Source: Plazaster borealis (lineage: Eukaryota > Echinodermata > Asteroidea > Forcipulatida > Labidiasteridae). From it: a DNA stretch of 64,000 nt. The stretch covers positions 21,922,827 to 21,986,826 of the forward strand of contig CM037476.1 of assembly GCA_021014325.1 (NCBI GenBank). The letters run 5' to 3'. Below the pieces are notes generated by a model. It worked only from the letters and a program-made list of their open reading frames with translations, was not told the DNA's origin and made no database searches. How positions within the stretch are numbered: the stretch's first letter is position 1; each line of letters starts with the position of its first letter. The translations under genes and the position numbers were made by a program. Positions 44,018-55,689 of this stretch are shown here, one piece after another.

Positions 44018-45642
44018 AAGGGCGTCGATCGCTACTGAAAAGTGGGGGGGGGGACGGGCGAGCAAGTCTTTAAAAAAATCTTACATTATTTGCACCCCAT
44101 AGCATTACTTTTACATTTAATTTCTGTGTTACACTTGTTCACTATTTTTTGTTTGACCAGGAGGCGAGTAAAAGGCGGTGATAATTAAAGGAACATTAAA
44201 GAATTGGTTTTTGCTAACAAAACAGTTAAGGACTTTATATAATCCACCATATACATAAACTGACGAACCTGTAGAAGTTTGAGATCGATCGGCCATCTGG
44301 GTCACGAGAAAATAGTGAAAAACCGATTACACATTTGCATGTGTTATACAATGCATGAATAAAACGCTCATGAGCGATAAACTCCAATCGGAAATTAGTT
44401 TTATTTATTTCTCATCAAATATGGCATTTCAGACAGCAATATTTCTAGGGATGTTTTCTACTATCATCATCATTAGACCGTGTAAGTTTTATGTAAATCT
44501 GTGATCTTAAAGAAAATTTTAATTACCAGTTCTGTAACGTTCCTTTAACAACAAAAACATCACCCGAATTGGAGTTTGTAAGAGCATTTTCAATTGTTAA
44601 GGTGGTTGATTTTATGTAAAATGCGTAAAAATATTACCGACAATTTTCCGTTGGTTTATTGCAGCAGCTAACGTGTATGAATGGGTCCAGGTGGGAATTT
44701 CATTCCAAAACGTCTCCCCTAAAATGGCTACAAATTTCGACAAAATGTGAAAATTCGTATCGTTCATCCTCTGATTATTTTCGCTGAACGTAATATTTAA
44801 GGATAGATCTTTCATTTCTGAAAGTTTAAACAAAATCTCTCCGTACATCCTCTAGATATTTCACGATTTTTAGAATGTTTTTTTGAGAAAATGGTTTGTG
44901 CTATACTTGGTTTGTGTGCAAACGATCGTCCGTCAAACGGATGTCAACGGACGGGAACATTTGCCGTAGGTAATATTAATTATGAGGCAAAGTACACATC
45001 TTAAACAGATATGTAATACATGTCGTTTACGTTAAATGTACGTTGTTTATTAAATTATTAAATTACTGAAGCAGTTGGTAACGCAAACAAAACCCATTTA
45101 CGAATGTTCTCTATAGTGTAGATTTGGTGAATTTACAAGATTTGAAGATAACAATACCCTCTGATAAAATGGACTCGCCCAAGCTTTTCAACGGCACGCG
45201 TGTAATTCAAATCTTGTATCGTACAATCATAGGCTACATGTACACACATACACATACACATAGGGAATGTGTATACCCTGTGTATGTGTGTACTAGGCCG
45301 TGTTTTGTTGTGGAGCTTCGACCGGTCCATGCACGTCGCGAGAGTCGCATGAGATTATTTTCAACGTAGTTGGCGCGTTGGTGGCGTTACCCCTTCCGTC
45401 CCCCCCCCCCCCCGATTCTGGACGTTGGCCATCAGTCTATAAAAAAAAAAAATTGAAAGACATTTCACCGTTTGTCCGCTATTATTTTATTTTAACACAA
45501 ATTTTAATATGAAATCAAGAAAATTATGTAAATTTTTACATTTTATTCCATATTTCTAATGAAACAGTCAATCAAAAAGTGGGGGGAGGGACATCTGATA
45601 TGCTGGTGTCCCCCCCCCCGTCCCCCACCCATCGACGCCCTT
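44018..45642. mobile_element. TIR element with 10-bp target duplication
   Basis: GGCTGCAGAC occurs directly before (44008-44017) and after (45643-45652) the element. The termini are AAGGGCGTCGAT at the left and its exact inverse at the right, followed inward by G-rich / C-rich arms with GTGGGGGG. A younger TTAA MITE sits inside. No transposase ORF. A 10-bp duplication fits Mutator-like elements. Confidence 0.8.
44185..44548. mobile_element. TTAA-flanked MITE nested in the 10-bp-TSD element
   Basis: It starts TTAAAGGAACATTA and ends TAACGTTCCTTTAA. The interior contains the family phrase CTGTAGAAGTTTGAGATCGA. It is related in style to 2121-2394, but belongs to a different subfamily. Confidence 0.8.
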
Positions 45643-45652
45643 GGCTGCAGAC

Positions 45653-46552
45653 CTTATCTGTAGTAAGAATTCAAGGTTTGTGTACGCTTGTCAATGGGGG
45701 GCTGCCACCAGCAAACTTCAAAGGGTCATGGTGACCAGTTAGTGAAACGCAACCCCAAGGATGACTTCACTATCTAGAAGGGGTGGTTCTAATACAGAAT
45801 TACAAGAAGTATGACCGGATTCGACCAAACGGTTCTTATGTTACTGAAAAAACAAAAACATGTGTCTTCCGCTACCGCCACTTGGCTAGACACAGAGCAA
45901 CAATTATAATTATACTGATTTGAGGATTAACATCGAACGTCCTGACAATTCCCCCCCCCCCACGCACACACACAAACACACACGCTCGATTACATTGATT
46001 TAGATCCCAGAACAACACAATACCCAATTGAGGTTCCAAGCTCTAATTTCAAGTTCTGGTTTCCATTTGATAGCTTTAATTAGCTTAAAGGTAGGGCCAT
46101 AGATTAGTAAATATACTTAAATAAAAAAAACCCCATATAACCATACTTGGTAAAAAGCACTGCAGCTGTTGATAATATTAAATACTATTTTGAGAATTTG
46201 TTTTGAATTAATTTGGTTTGGATAAATTGCTCACCCCAAAACATTTGAATCTGAGAAACGATTTAAGCGTGAATCGTTTCTCAGATTTCTGAAGTTTGGT
46301 GTCCCTTTGCGAATGGTGCGGCCAGAGATGCGGTTGGACCCGATGTAATGTCACCTTGCTAAACGTGTATGGATCCGACGTTCTGGTGAAAGTACCCGTT
46401 GACACTTTGTGTGCTGTTTTCTTAACAAGTAGACACTGTATTCAGCTGAAACATTCACATGTGGCTTTTATTGTATCTTTCGTTTTAATGTTCCTGAAAA
46501 TTCCGCATTACCTTGAAAAATACCTATGACCTAACATTTAACACTTAATGAA
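45653..46552. other. Spacer, no gene seen
   Basis: A poly-C / (CACA)n tract at 45949-45985 and a TGAATCGTTTCTCAGATT hairpin around 46235-46290 are the only structures noted. Confidence 0.5.
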
Positions 46553-46573
46553 GCCATCGGTCACTTATTGAGT

Positions 46574-47172
46574 AATAATAAATAATAATAATAATGAAAA
46601 CTTATAAAGCGCACAAATCCATCAAAGTGCTCATGGCGCTAAATACAAACAATGTACAATAATCAAAATTGAAACGTAAGCTTCAGCTAAGAAGAAATCC
46701 AGAACAAGTGAGAGAAATACAATACAAATGCAATATCTAAGAAAACATCTAAGGGTAAAAAAAAATCAAACCATTTACTCAAATACTTGATTGAAAAGAT
46801 GTGTCTTAAGTGTTTTTTTAAATTAGGTTAAAGAAACAGATGATAGTGCTGGCAATTTGTTCCATAGGCGTGGGGCAGCATGTGAGAAGGATCGGTCTCC
46901 CCATGAATGATTGGATATGGGCTCAATAAGGAGGCTAGAATTGTAAGACCGGAGTTTGCGAGGAGGATTGTATGGTTTGAGAAGATCATCAATATATGCA
47001 GGGGCATTGTTGGTGAGTGATTTATACACAAAAAGCAGAAGTTTATACTTTATCCTACTGCTTACTGGTAACCAGTGTAATTCTTTCAAAACCGGCGTTA
47101 TATGGCAGTTTTTTTTTAAGTTAAGGTAATAATACGAGCAGCATAGTTCTGAATTCGCTGAAGATGTTCAAT
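46574..47172 (-). mobile_element. 5'-truncated CR1/L2-like LINE, 3' end only
   Basis: The 3' end on the minus strand has the AATAATAATA-type tail and the GCGCCATGAGCACTTTGATG box. A short TTGAGT occurs at both junctions (46568-46573 and 47173-47178), a likely 6-bp target duplication. It includes the C-terminal ORF piece given next. Confidence 0.85.
46823..47089 (-). pseudogene. C-terminus of LINE reverse transcriptase
   Basis: MKELHWLPVSSRIKYKLLLF continues with VYKSLTNNAPAYIDDLL and ends in GDRSFSHAAPRLWNKLP, the conserved C-terminal segment of CR1/L2-type ORF2 proteins (compare LHWLPIKCRIKFK in the LINE at 6305-8354). The last codons before 46823 are frameshifted against the usual terminal LKTHLF segment. 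Confidence 0.85.
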
Positions 47173-47598
47173 TTGAGTGTCCGTTTTTAATTAAACAGTC
47201 GGTACTCTACCATTTCTTTTCTTCAATAGTCAAAAAAATTCCAAGTTCCCCAACTACACCTAGCAAAATAGTATGCCGATTGTCTCGTTACCATCGGGGT
47301 TTTTTTTCACACACAAAAAATCCATCAATGACCAGCTCTTCCGGAATTCCCATAGGGATTGTACAACGGTTACTTGACCTTGGGGTCAATAGCCACTACT
47401 GGGTGAAATGAACCATATGGTTTCCAGATGGCTTCTTCTGTATACTTGTACAATGGCTGTAAGCAGTGACCTGAATTTGTTTTATTTAGTCAGAAGGGTC
47501 CATATCTAATGGTTTGGGCCATTTGAAAATGATTTTTTTCTTCATCAAAATGTATTACACGCTAATATCAAAACGGTCACTCAAAAAGTGACCGATGC

Positions 47599-48901
47599 TT
47601 TCCGAGTGTGAATTTTTTTATGGTGTCACGCAGGGTTTTAATATGCTCAGTATATCAAATAGTGAACTCGAGCCATTTTTGAAACTATATGGTAGGAAAG
47701 AGTCCACTCGCTCAAAGAACCGTAATGCCGTGCATTCGTATGATTACATTCTCTTTCAACTTTTAAATAGATGCCAACAGTGACTGTTGGCTGCGGATGT
47801 GGCTGTGTCAGCCACAGCCGCAACCAAAGTACAAGGGTCCAGTTATAAGGCTCGGCACCCAGCCTGTAAAGCACATAATTATATTGGGCCTGCCGTTAGC
47901 GATGAATTACGCAGTAAGTAGAGTCAAGAAAATTTGGCCAAGATGCAAAACAATTATATAATTAAATTAAAATTAGTTATAATAATAAACAAATAAGAAA
48001 AATTACAATAAAAACATAAATTTAACAACTAGTTAAAAAAACCCATTAATAAATAAACAGTAAATTAATTATGTTAGTTCAAACATTGTTTTCGCGTCAG
48101 CAAATTTTATTTACTTTCACCTTTTGTTTGCTTTCACTTTTTGATGATGCAAACTGGATAATTATGGTTGGTTAAAAGTAGAATATAATTATTCCCATAA
48201 ATGTTCCTTGAAACTGTGTGGTTTTTGTGTAACAATCATAACAAAACACGGTCCTTTATTTTGTTGAACCAAATTTTTGACTCAAAAAAATGGCTGTCCG
48301 TATGTTCGCTGGTTGTATTTCAAGAGGCAAATATCTATTAGATTGTAATCACTTCTCACTTATTACAACACACTGTAGATGTTTTGTGCATAAATAACTC
48401 TTAAAAAGGATAATGGGCCATTCCAAACTGTACATTATTAAGCGATTTGAATGCAATGTGCCCCTCTAATGACAACACAACCCGCACGTTAAAGTATTGT
48501 TTACCAGAGGCAGTCAGGTGGAAAAGGGGTGAACAGACAGAACAAAGCAGAAGACAGTAATCAGGAAACAAACAAGGGGTGAACAAGAATTTTCAATCTT
48601 TTAGGCCGATCTTAACTTCTTTAATCGAAAGGTTTTCTCTTTTCTAGAAAAAAATGGCCCCTTCAAACAACCTCCCACCTTGTCAAACTACAGATAAAAA
48701 CAACAAAACAAAAAAGAACTGAAAGTGTTTGAGCACATTTTTAAATGTTTGCACAATAAGCTTGGCACGCGATCGTCACTTTCAGTATCATCCAACCATC
48801 TGGCATCCTAAATGTATATTTTGGAAATGTTATAAAAGTGGAGGATTCTGTCGAAGCAGACTTCATTGGCTCGAAACCAACCGAAACACTTGACCACCAA
48901 A
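47599..48901. other. Repeat-derived spacer
   Basis: 47600-47640 matches 25862-25915 inverted, and 48270-48415 matches 26395-26545 directly. The GCTGCGGATGTGGCTGTGTC block at about 47790 has an inverse close by (CAGCCACAGCCGCAACCAAAG). No gene evident apart from the exon that starts at 48902. Confidence 0.45.
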
Positions 48902-48958
48902 ATGGAAGGAACCGGGATTGCGTTCGTGCTGCTGCTCTATGCATCGCAATTGCTGTGG
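48902..48958 (+). CDS. Putative signal-peptide exon
   Basis: The first codons MEGTGIAFVLLLYASQLLW form a textbook secretory signal core (polar start, then FVLLLYA). The exon starts at ATG in a good context (ACCAAAATGG) and stops at a strong donor, GTAAGT, in phase 0. Nothing in the track of long ORFs shows it because it is only 19 codons. The best partner found is the short exon at 50182-50271. The gene could equally continue into an exon I could not recognise. Confidence 0.4.
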
Positions 48959-49181
48959 GTAAGTCTTCTCAGTTCATTCAAACACTCCACAATGCATTAA
49001 CCGAAAGATCTGACCAAATTGTCATTTTCCTTTCGTTGAGGAAGAATACTATTGAGGGAATTGTGCCTTTGATGAAACCAGCATGGAATTCGGGGCACAG
49101 TCAGAGTAAATAAATAAAATGATACTTGGCTATAGGGCCATTGCAGATTTGTCCTTGACAAATATATATATATATTTCGAA

Positions 49182-49420
49182 TATCAAGTAATAAACCACA
49201 AGGGAAACAGACTGGGTAGGTTTGAAATTATTTGGGGTTGAATTTTTTTTTTTTACTATAGAGCGGGATTTGAACCAACGACCACCGGATTAACGTGCTC
49301 TACCAACTGATCTATCTAGACATTGCGGTCACCCTTTTTTGGTCGATATATTTGTTCGGGTGCCATTTAAAAGCCAAAGAACCGTTAACTGCCGTGTAGC
49401 TAGGGATCACACCCAAGTTG
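49182..49420 (-). repeat. tRNA-derived SINE, copy 1
   Basis: On the minus strand a tRNA-like segment (49261-49320) shows an A box (ATCAGTTGGTAG) and a B box (GGTTCAAATCC, 49265-49275). It is embedded in sequence shared with 63101-63397 on both sides (CTTGGGTGTG...CCC at one end and CCCTTGTGGTTTATTACTTG at the other). Confidence 0.75.
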
Positions 49421-49497
49421 CGACTAGCATAAACCACGTAGAAGTTCTGTTGCCACGCACAATATTTACATCAAGTTAAAAACAACATGATTCGTAA

Positions 49498-49760
49498 TAG
49501 ACTGCGCAAGTCTCGAGCGTATCCGAACTTCCGGGACCAAGTTGCTCCCGCTGAGTTTACGTGTACGCGATTCTGTTTCTTCAGTTAAAAAAATAATGAT
49601 AACAATATCATATTATTGGGAAGGTAAAATTTAATCATAAAATAATATGTGAAAGCAAAATATATTTAACAAAAATCAGCAAAAACGCTTAAGAATAAGA
49701 CTTTTGAACTCCGTTTCCGGTTAATTATTGTAAACAATTACGAATTTGGCCGCAACTGGC
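49498..49760. mobile_element. TIR element, decayed third copy
   Basis: TAGACTGCGCAAGTCTCGAG and GAACTTCCGGGACCA match the start of the element at 15148. TTCCGGTTA and a poly-A-rich interior follow. No right end was found. Confidence 0.6.
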
Positions 49761-50181
49761 ATTCAAGCTATCATTAAACCTATGCAATGGTCAAAGATGT
49801 GGTTTCAATGTTAATTTTAACAAACTTATTTGTGTAAACAAAAACGTTATGAAACAAAATTTATCAATGTTTGCCAAACTAATGATGACGGGTTTTTTGT
49901 TTTGTTTTGTCCATGTATTTCCTTTTGTCCTTTGTGAACTGCATTACATGTAAGACAGGGTCACCCCTTTATGCTTTTAGATATAGATTACGCTAGATTT
50001 TGGTTTTTAACAAATACAAAAAAGGTCCAAAATGGGATATAAATCAAATGTAAAATGAATAAAGGTGGTCATGACTGAAATGGAAATGTTTGAGGGGGAG
50101 GTACCTTGGTTTAGAGCCTAGGCTTGTAGTTTGGTGTGTGGCTTTTTGGTTCAGTCCTTCCTTTGATGTGTTCCAGGCCAG

Positions 50182-50271
50182 GCCCAGAGCCGAGTTTACC
50201 GCCAGCCCGAAGCCCTTCAGCGCCCCGCAGACAACTACTCCCGCATCGGTTATAATAGTCTCAGTCATTGA
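50182..50271 (+). CDS. Putative terminal exon of a small secreted peptide gene
   Basis: After a pyrimidine-rich stretch ending TTCCAGGCCAG, a 30-codon phase-0 frame reads AQSRVYRQPEALQRP, then ADNYSRIGYNSLSH and a TGA stop. Joined to the exon at 48902 it would give a 48-residue precursor whose signal peptide could be cleaved after AQS. Alternative acceptors at 50177 (a different frame, open 80+ codons) and 50188 (same frame) exist. No paired dibasic sites or known peptide family is recognised. An AATAAA follows at 50941. This is a model built from splice signals only. Confidence 0.25.
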   Translation, partial: AQSRVYRQPEALQRPADNYSRIGYNSLSH

Positions 50272-51587
50272 CGTTGATGTCCCGTCATTTAATATCAGCC
50301 TCAAGATCTTATGGCAACTTCGGAGAGTCCTCGGGCACACCTCATGTCTGGCAATGCACCGAGGTTTTCAGCTACACCAGGTCATTATCTGGCGTTTTCC
50401 AGTATACCATGCCCGATGGGGGCATAGGGTATAACTCTACCCCCCCACACCCCAATGTTAACACACTATTTCCTCTTGTACAGAAGTACCCCCTAAAAAT
50501 CCTGAAGATTTCCTGAGATTCCTAACAGTCACTGAAGACACAATAGAGGGGGTTACCATGCCATGCCCCATATCGAGCACCAAATGTGTGCGGGAATTCA
50601 TTCCTTCAAAATCCCCTAAAGAATTCATGAGATTCCCAGAACACAATGAAGAGACGATGGGGGAGGGGGGGGGTGTACACCTGTCCATATGCCACATACC
50701 AATCATTAAATGAGAAGTTCACAATTCTACACTGATGCATGGGGTGAGGGCAAATGAGGTACAAAGGAACTGCAACAGATCACCATCATACAATCAACCC
50801 ATTCAAAATATTTAAAAGAAAACAATGCAAGTTTCTCTATGTATAGACATTTTGATTGAAAGAGTTTTCTGAACGAAAACTGTACAACAGTTCCAACTAC
50901 TGTAAGATTTCCTGCAAAACAAAGTTGTAATTGTCAAAGAAATAAACAAAGCAGATTGGTTTTGGGGTGTTTGTTGTACTACCACGATACATTTTTTTAA
51001 CGGTTTCTAGCTCGAGAGGCTCTGTTGATTAAAAGAAACAAAGGACCGGAGAGATTACCTGTAAGACTGATAAGGTTTAACATCGGCACCTTGTTTTGGG
51101 AATTGCTCATCAGCAGGTTTAAACTCTGCACTGGTTTATTTCTCAATTCAAACAAAACCCATTTCAAAAATAAATCACTAACTCTTACTCTAAAATTATC
51201 ATATTAAATAACAAACAATACAAAAACACTCGAAAATTCCATGGCACTGTTTTGAACGTTTGTAAACAAATTGTGGATACTCCAAAAAATAAAATAAAAC
51301 GGTTTAAAAAACTAAAAAATTATAATTTCCCTATTGAGACCGAGCCAAATATTAGCATGTAAATAATTGTCAAATTACCCTGGGTTAATTCTTTGAAAAA
51401 AAATCCATTAATGACCGCCCCTTTGTCTTTGAGAATTCCCACAGGAGTATTGTAAATAAATCTCTTAGATTTGACTATTATCGGCACTCCTGACTGAAGT
51501 CCATCATGTCTTCGCCAGATGGCTTCCACATGGGTTGGCGAGTTGAAATTTGTTTTTAAAGACGTTATGTCCTCTATGCAATACTAT
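50272..51587. other. Spacer, no gene seen
   Basis: The stretch 50455-50700 and the stretch 55120-55275 share CAGGAATTCC / TGAGATTCCTAA / GCCACATAT-type blocks in loose form, so both are probably one repeat family. No ORF with support. Confidence 0.4.
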
Positions 51588-51770
51588 CCGGCGGACATTA
51601 TTGCATATGCAATAATGTCCGCCGGACGGTTTTGCATATGCAATAATGTCCGCCGGACGGTTTTGCATATGCAATCGTGTCCGCCCGAACGCTGCTGCAT
51701 AATGCAATTGTGTCCGCCCGGACACATTTGCATATGCAATCGTGTCCGCCCCCGTGCAAAACCGTCCTTG
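51588..51770. repeat. Tandem palindromic array, GTCCGCC / TTGCATATGCAA
   Basis: It begins with a perfect 38-bp palindrome centred on TTGCATATGCAA and flanked by GGCGGACATTA and its inverse. Then four further degenerate units of about 36-40 bp follow, alternating the 12-bp ATATGCAA palindrome with GTCCGCC(G/C)GGAC. Some units have CGTG in place of AATG. Confidence 0.9.
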
Positions 51771-52070
51771 CAGTAAATTAAACGCCCTGATAATTGTCAA
51801 CCTCGGGCCCCTGATGGACAATGTACAATAATAATATCTCCCTGATAGCGCGGGGTCGACTCAATTATTGAGTCTTGGATACAAGGTTCCGTTCATCGAC
51901 TAAAAATGTAGTCAGGATGCCCTTCGACACAGAGAAAAATGCACGCGAAATGCCGTTACGAAATAGCTGACTTCTGGGTACCAGTCGCTGCACACTATTA
52001 ATACAAAAAGATCGATCTACTAGCGCATTGAAACGGTGGTTTGTGTTCGTCGTAAGTATTTTTCGACATT

Positions 52071-52134
52071 TTTTTGTCCGGGCGCATTTGGTATTTTGAG
52101 AATTTTGGACGGGCGGGCGCAGCGCCCGGACAAA
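52071..52134. repeat. Stem-loop GTCCGGGCGC
   Basis: TTTTGTCCGGGCGC faces GCGCCCGGACAAAA across about 36 bases, with an inner GGGCGGGCGC. It shares the GTCCGG theme with the palindromic arrays on either side. Confidence 0.8.
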
Positions 52135-52262
52135 ACCGCGTGTGGAGGGCAGCCATTGTTCCTATTGAAATGACCTTGTGGTGTCCTTTGTTCTATTGTT
52201 GTCAGGACCCCACAAATGCCCTTCCGTCAGCCCACGCTCGCTCACGCACATGTACATGTACA

Positions 52263-52360
52263 TGTCTGCCGGACGGTTTTGCATAGCCCCGGACACGATT
52301 GCATATGCAAAAGTGTCCGGAGCGGACAGTATTGCATGGCGGACACAATTGCATCTGACA
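52263..52360. repeat. Second, degraded GTCCG / GCATATGCAA array
   Basis: TGCCGGACGGTTTTGCAT, GGACACGATTGCATATGCAA and GGCGGACACAATTGCAT are recognisable, less regular units of the array at 51588-51770. Confidence 0.75.
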
Positions 52361-53599
52361 CCGGCTCTTATCAGATGGTTGAGACTAAAGCTTTGGGATT
52401 GTAGGCCTACAGTTGGAAACAGTTCAATGGTGTAAGCGTGTGCGTAGATTCCTAAAGTGTCACCAAACGTTTTAAAGTTGCTTTTACACAGGTATATCTA
52501 CCTTGTCTAAAAACGTAGGTCTACAAATATTGTGCATTAACCAGTCCAATGATGTTGCTCCACGCCCGTTTACATTTTATACCTTGTGTTTTTTACTGTC
52601 AACAAATTAGCCTAAATGTATATTAAACATTGTACTTACCAAAAAGTCCATCTTCTCGAACTCATTATAATTTCGTCAACGGGTGTTCTGGTCATTCTCC
52701 GTCACCTCAAAGGCTGAATTTATCTTATCATTCTTACCATCCACCTTGATACTTTGTCAACCCAAACCGAAAAGGCCACAAAAAGTAGACCCGGCCTACT
52801 CACCCGGCTAATCTTTATACGCCTCACCCTTAATTAATTACCAATCTCACCAATAAAAAACTGAAGATTGAAAACAACACGTTGAGCTTTTTTATAATTG
52901 TTTGCAAATAATTTACATACCAAGTGTGAAAATGAAATTGAGATGAGCCAATTATTTAAAATAAAATAACCCTAAAAGTTAGAACCTGTGCCTTTTTACA
53001 ACCTTGTACAAATTGTATCAGCGCGCTCAGTCCCAACGCCTCGAGCGAACGCGCCCTCAACCGTTAATTCAGCACTGCATTAATTCAAAGAAGTGCGCCC
53101 TCTGTTAGTTAACAAAAAAACAAGTTGTTGCAATCAAAGCTATGAAATGGGTATCAAAATTTTGTTTCACTACACATGTCTGTGGTACCCGCTGGTAACT
53201 ATACAATTCGAGTGGTGTGTGCCCAAAATCATGGCACCACCCCCTGCTTACTGCAGAGTTCTGCGCTTACGGCCCATGGAGCTCCTTGCTTTTTTATGTG
53301 ACCATTTGGCCCTTTACGAAACCATAGCTTGGGCTTAGGCTCCATCAGTTATTTAGAAAAAGTGCATATTCCTTGGGGGCTTCGAACAGGTGGAAAGAGC
53401 CCAAGCTGGAGCCCAAGCCAGAGACCAGATGGAGCCCGGACGGAGCTGTTGTTTCGAAAAGGGTCTATTTGCACAACTCACAGTGGTGCATAGCTGTTGA
53501 AGGCGACACTTTAAAATTTGGACCTACTATGTGGGGTTGTAGGTTCGAATCTCACCTACAAGTAGCATGTGAAATAGCCTGAGCACTCAGAGGCCATGC
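52361..53599. other. Spacer, no gene seen
   Basis: AT-rich. No exon or repeat was recognised with confidence. Confidence 0.4.
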
Positions 53600-53732
53600 C
53601 CGAAACGGGTGGCTACAGCAAAGACTCCGGCTAGATTTCCTGCATCATCATGTGTTGAAAATTGTACTGCCTTAGCAACACCTTTAGCAACAGTCATAGC
53701 TGCAGCTGTAGCCGCCAATTTGGATACAGCCA
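53600..53732. mobile_element. GCTGTAGCCG MITE, copy 2
   Basis: It matches 33544-33676, with GGTGGCTACAGCAAAGACTC at the left, CATCATGTGTTGAA inside and GCTGTAGCCGCCAATTTGG at the right. Confidence 0.75.
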
Positions 53733-53859
53733 GAGTATTGGCCCCTTGCACTGATGTCACATGTGGTTATTGTCTGCGCATGATGTTCATGGCTTGCCTA
53801 AAATGCACACTGCAAAGCAACACACAGGGAGACCGACTCCAAAAATGGGGGATTAAGAC

Positions 53860-53986
53860 CATGTCAAAATTGGCGGCTGTGGCTACGGCTACAGCTAGAT
53901 CGCCATGTCATCATGCGTTGAAGTTTAGCATATCCATAGCAACACCCTTAGCAGTCATAATAGCCGTAGCTGTAGCCGAAGCCCCC
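53860..53986. mobile_element. GCTGTAGCCG MITE, copy 3
   Basis: AAAATTGGCGGCTGTGGCTA at the left, ATCATGCGTTGAAG inside, GCCGTAGCTGTAGCCGAAGC at the right. This copy is the closest to a perfect foldback. Confidence 0.8.
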
Positions 53987-55689
53987 TATCTATTGTGGTG
54001 ATGACGTCGGGTGAATTGGGTCAATACAGTGTTAATCACACATTGGTGTGTATTGACTAACCCATTGCACAATGCTCAGCGCACTTACAAGCACCTCTCC
54101 TGTCTGCCATTTTGGGATTCAAAATGTACACAAAGGAATTGACTCCCAAAATGGTGGAAATGATAGACGCGCATATTATGGAGGTGTGTTCCTGGTTTAA
54201 GCAAGGGGTCATTCAATAGGGAAGTCAAAAAATAATAATCACATCAAATAAATACACACAATTCATATTTAATTACCAATCAAAGACATAGTACAGACTT
54301 GACTTTTGTTTTATTTGTTTACATTTGCATAGTACTTTTATGAACACACGGGAGTAAACCTTACAACTGTTATTAAATTATTTAATTAAATAAAATTTAG
54401 TTTTGGAATCTTCTAAAGTTGGCAAATGATAACGAAAGGGAATTATTTATTCATTAATCACATTATTTACAACTGTAAAATCATACATAGTATTCAAAAT
54501 ATGCAAATTAGCTGCAGCATATCATACAATGAATATTCATAAAAGCTCACAATTTCATTGATGTGAATAGTACTCATATGCATAATCGGTCAACTAATGA
54601 TGTGTAAAATAAACAAATAAATTTATAGGCAGGTAAAAAACGTCATCTAATGTATGGTAAAATTGGCACAACAAACCTAAATTGGAACACAAATTAGCCC
54701 TCACCACACTAAAAACTTCGTAGAACAGTTTTCTGAATTTTAATTTGTAGGCAGGACGTGATTCTTGACTTTCGCTTATTTGAAAGCCATTTTGACTTTT
54801 GGCGGACTGAATAATTTTGGCTACAGAAAAATTATGTCCTCCACAGTTATTTTGTGTGATTTATGGAGAGAAATAAAATGGTTTGAAATTTCAAAATGTA
54901 AATCAATTTTATTGGGAGGAGTACATACATTTATATTATCAATTTCTATCATACATTTGTCGCCATTAATTATGCATTTGTTGACCATACCAACCCTTTT
55001 TGAAAACATTGATTATATATGTTGTTATATGTTATTATATGAACATAATATTTGTATGTGGGGAGTTGTAAAACAAATTTTATAAAACAAACTGTTGTTC
55101 ATTTGGTGCTTGATATGTTGCATGGCTTACCCCCCCCCTCCTCCTATTTGTGTCTTCCTTGTTTTCTGGGAATCTCAGGAATTCCTTAGGGATTTTAGAG
55201 GAAAGGGGGGGGGGTAATTGGGTACAAGAGGAAAAGAGTATGGGAACTTTTTTGCCACATATCGGGCATTGTACAGGGATGTTAACCTACGTGTACTGAA
55301 TCTCAACCAGGCACAGCTGAGAAATCGAAAAACAAGAAAATCAGCTGATTAAAGTTACATACCTGTTTAATAACCCTCCTACAGTTGGTAAAATTTTCTT
55401 CCATGGAGTTAACCAACCAATTGAGACCATTCAAATGCATGGCTGGTGCACGGTGCCCCAAATGCGGGAAAATGTACAATTGTACATGTTACTGTGAGCG
55501 CATCTACTCGTTGAAACCCAGGACTTTAACAAAAGGGATCCAGGTGTTTTGACAGAGCGAGGACATCCTCAGTTTGTTTTTGTGTACAAAAGCCAAAAGA
55601 AACTTGGTAACAAAATCAAAAATTTCGGAGAACAAGAGAAGTCCTTGATGTATCGGGTCGACTAGTGTGGTGTGTGTACAAGTGAGCAC
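53987..55689. other. Spacer, no gene seen
   Basis: GTCAATACA and its inverse TGTATTGAC (about 54018-54056) mark one small foldback. The ORF at 54765-55085 is Ile/Leu/Tyr-rich from AT content and unsupported. Confidence 0.4.

Larger units (their letters stand above)
46553..47598. mobile_element. Foldback element, copy B (split by LINE)
   Basis: It is inverted relative to 25916-26371, with GCCATCGGTCACT at the left and AGTGACCGATGC at the right. The two parts, 46553-46573 and 47173-47598, were separated by a LINE insertion. The rejoined order matches copy A. Confidence 0.75.

Noticed and set aside
49261..49320. tRNA gene on the minus strand
   Set aside because: A and B boxes are present, but the acceptor stem is not paired and the segment lies in a repeated element shared with 63101-63397.
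54765..55085. 106-codon plus-strand ORF
   Set aside because: Composition reflects AT-rich DNA (Ile, Leu, Tyr, Asn). There is no domain, splice or conservation evidence.
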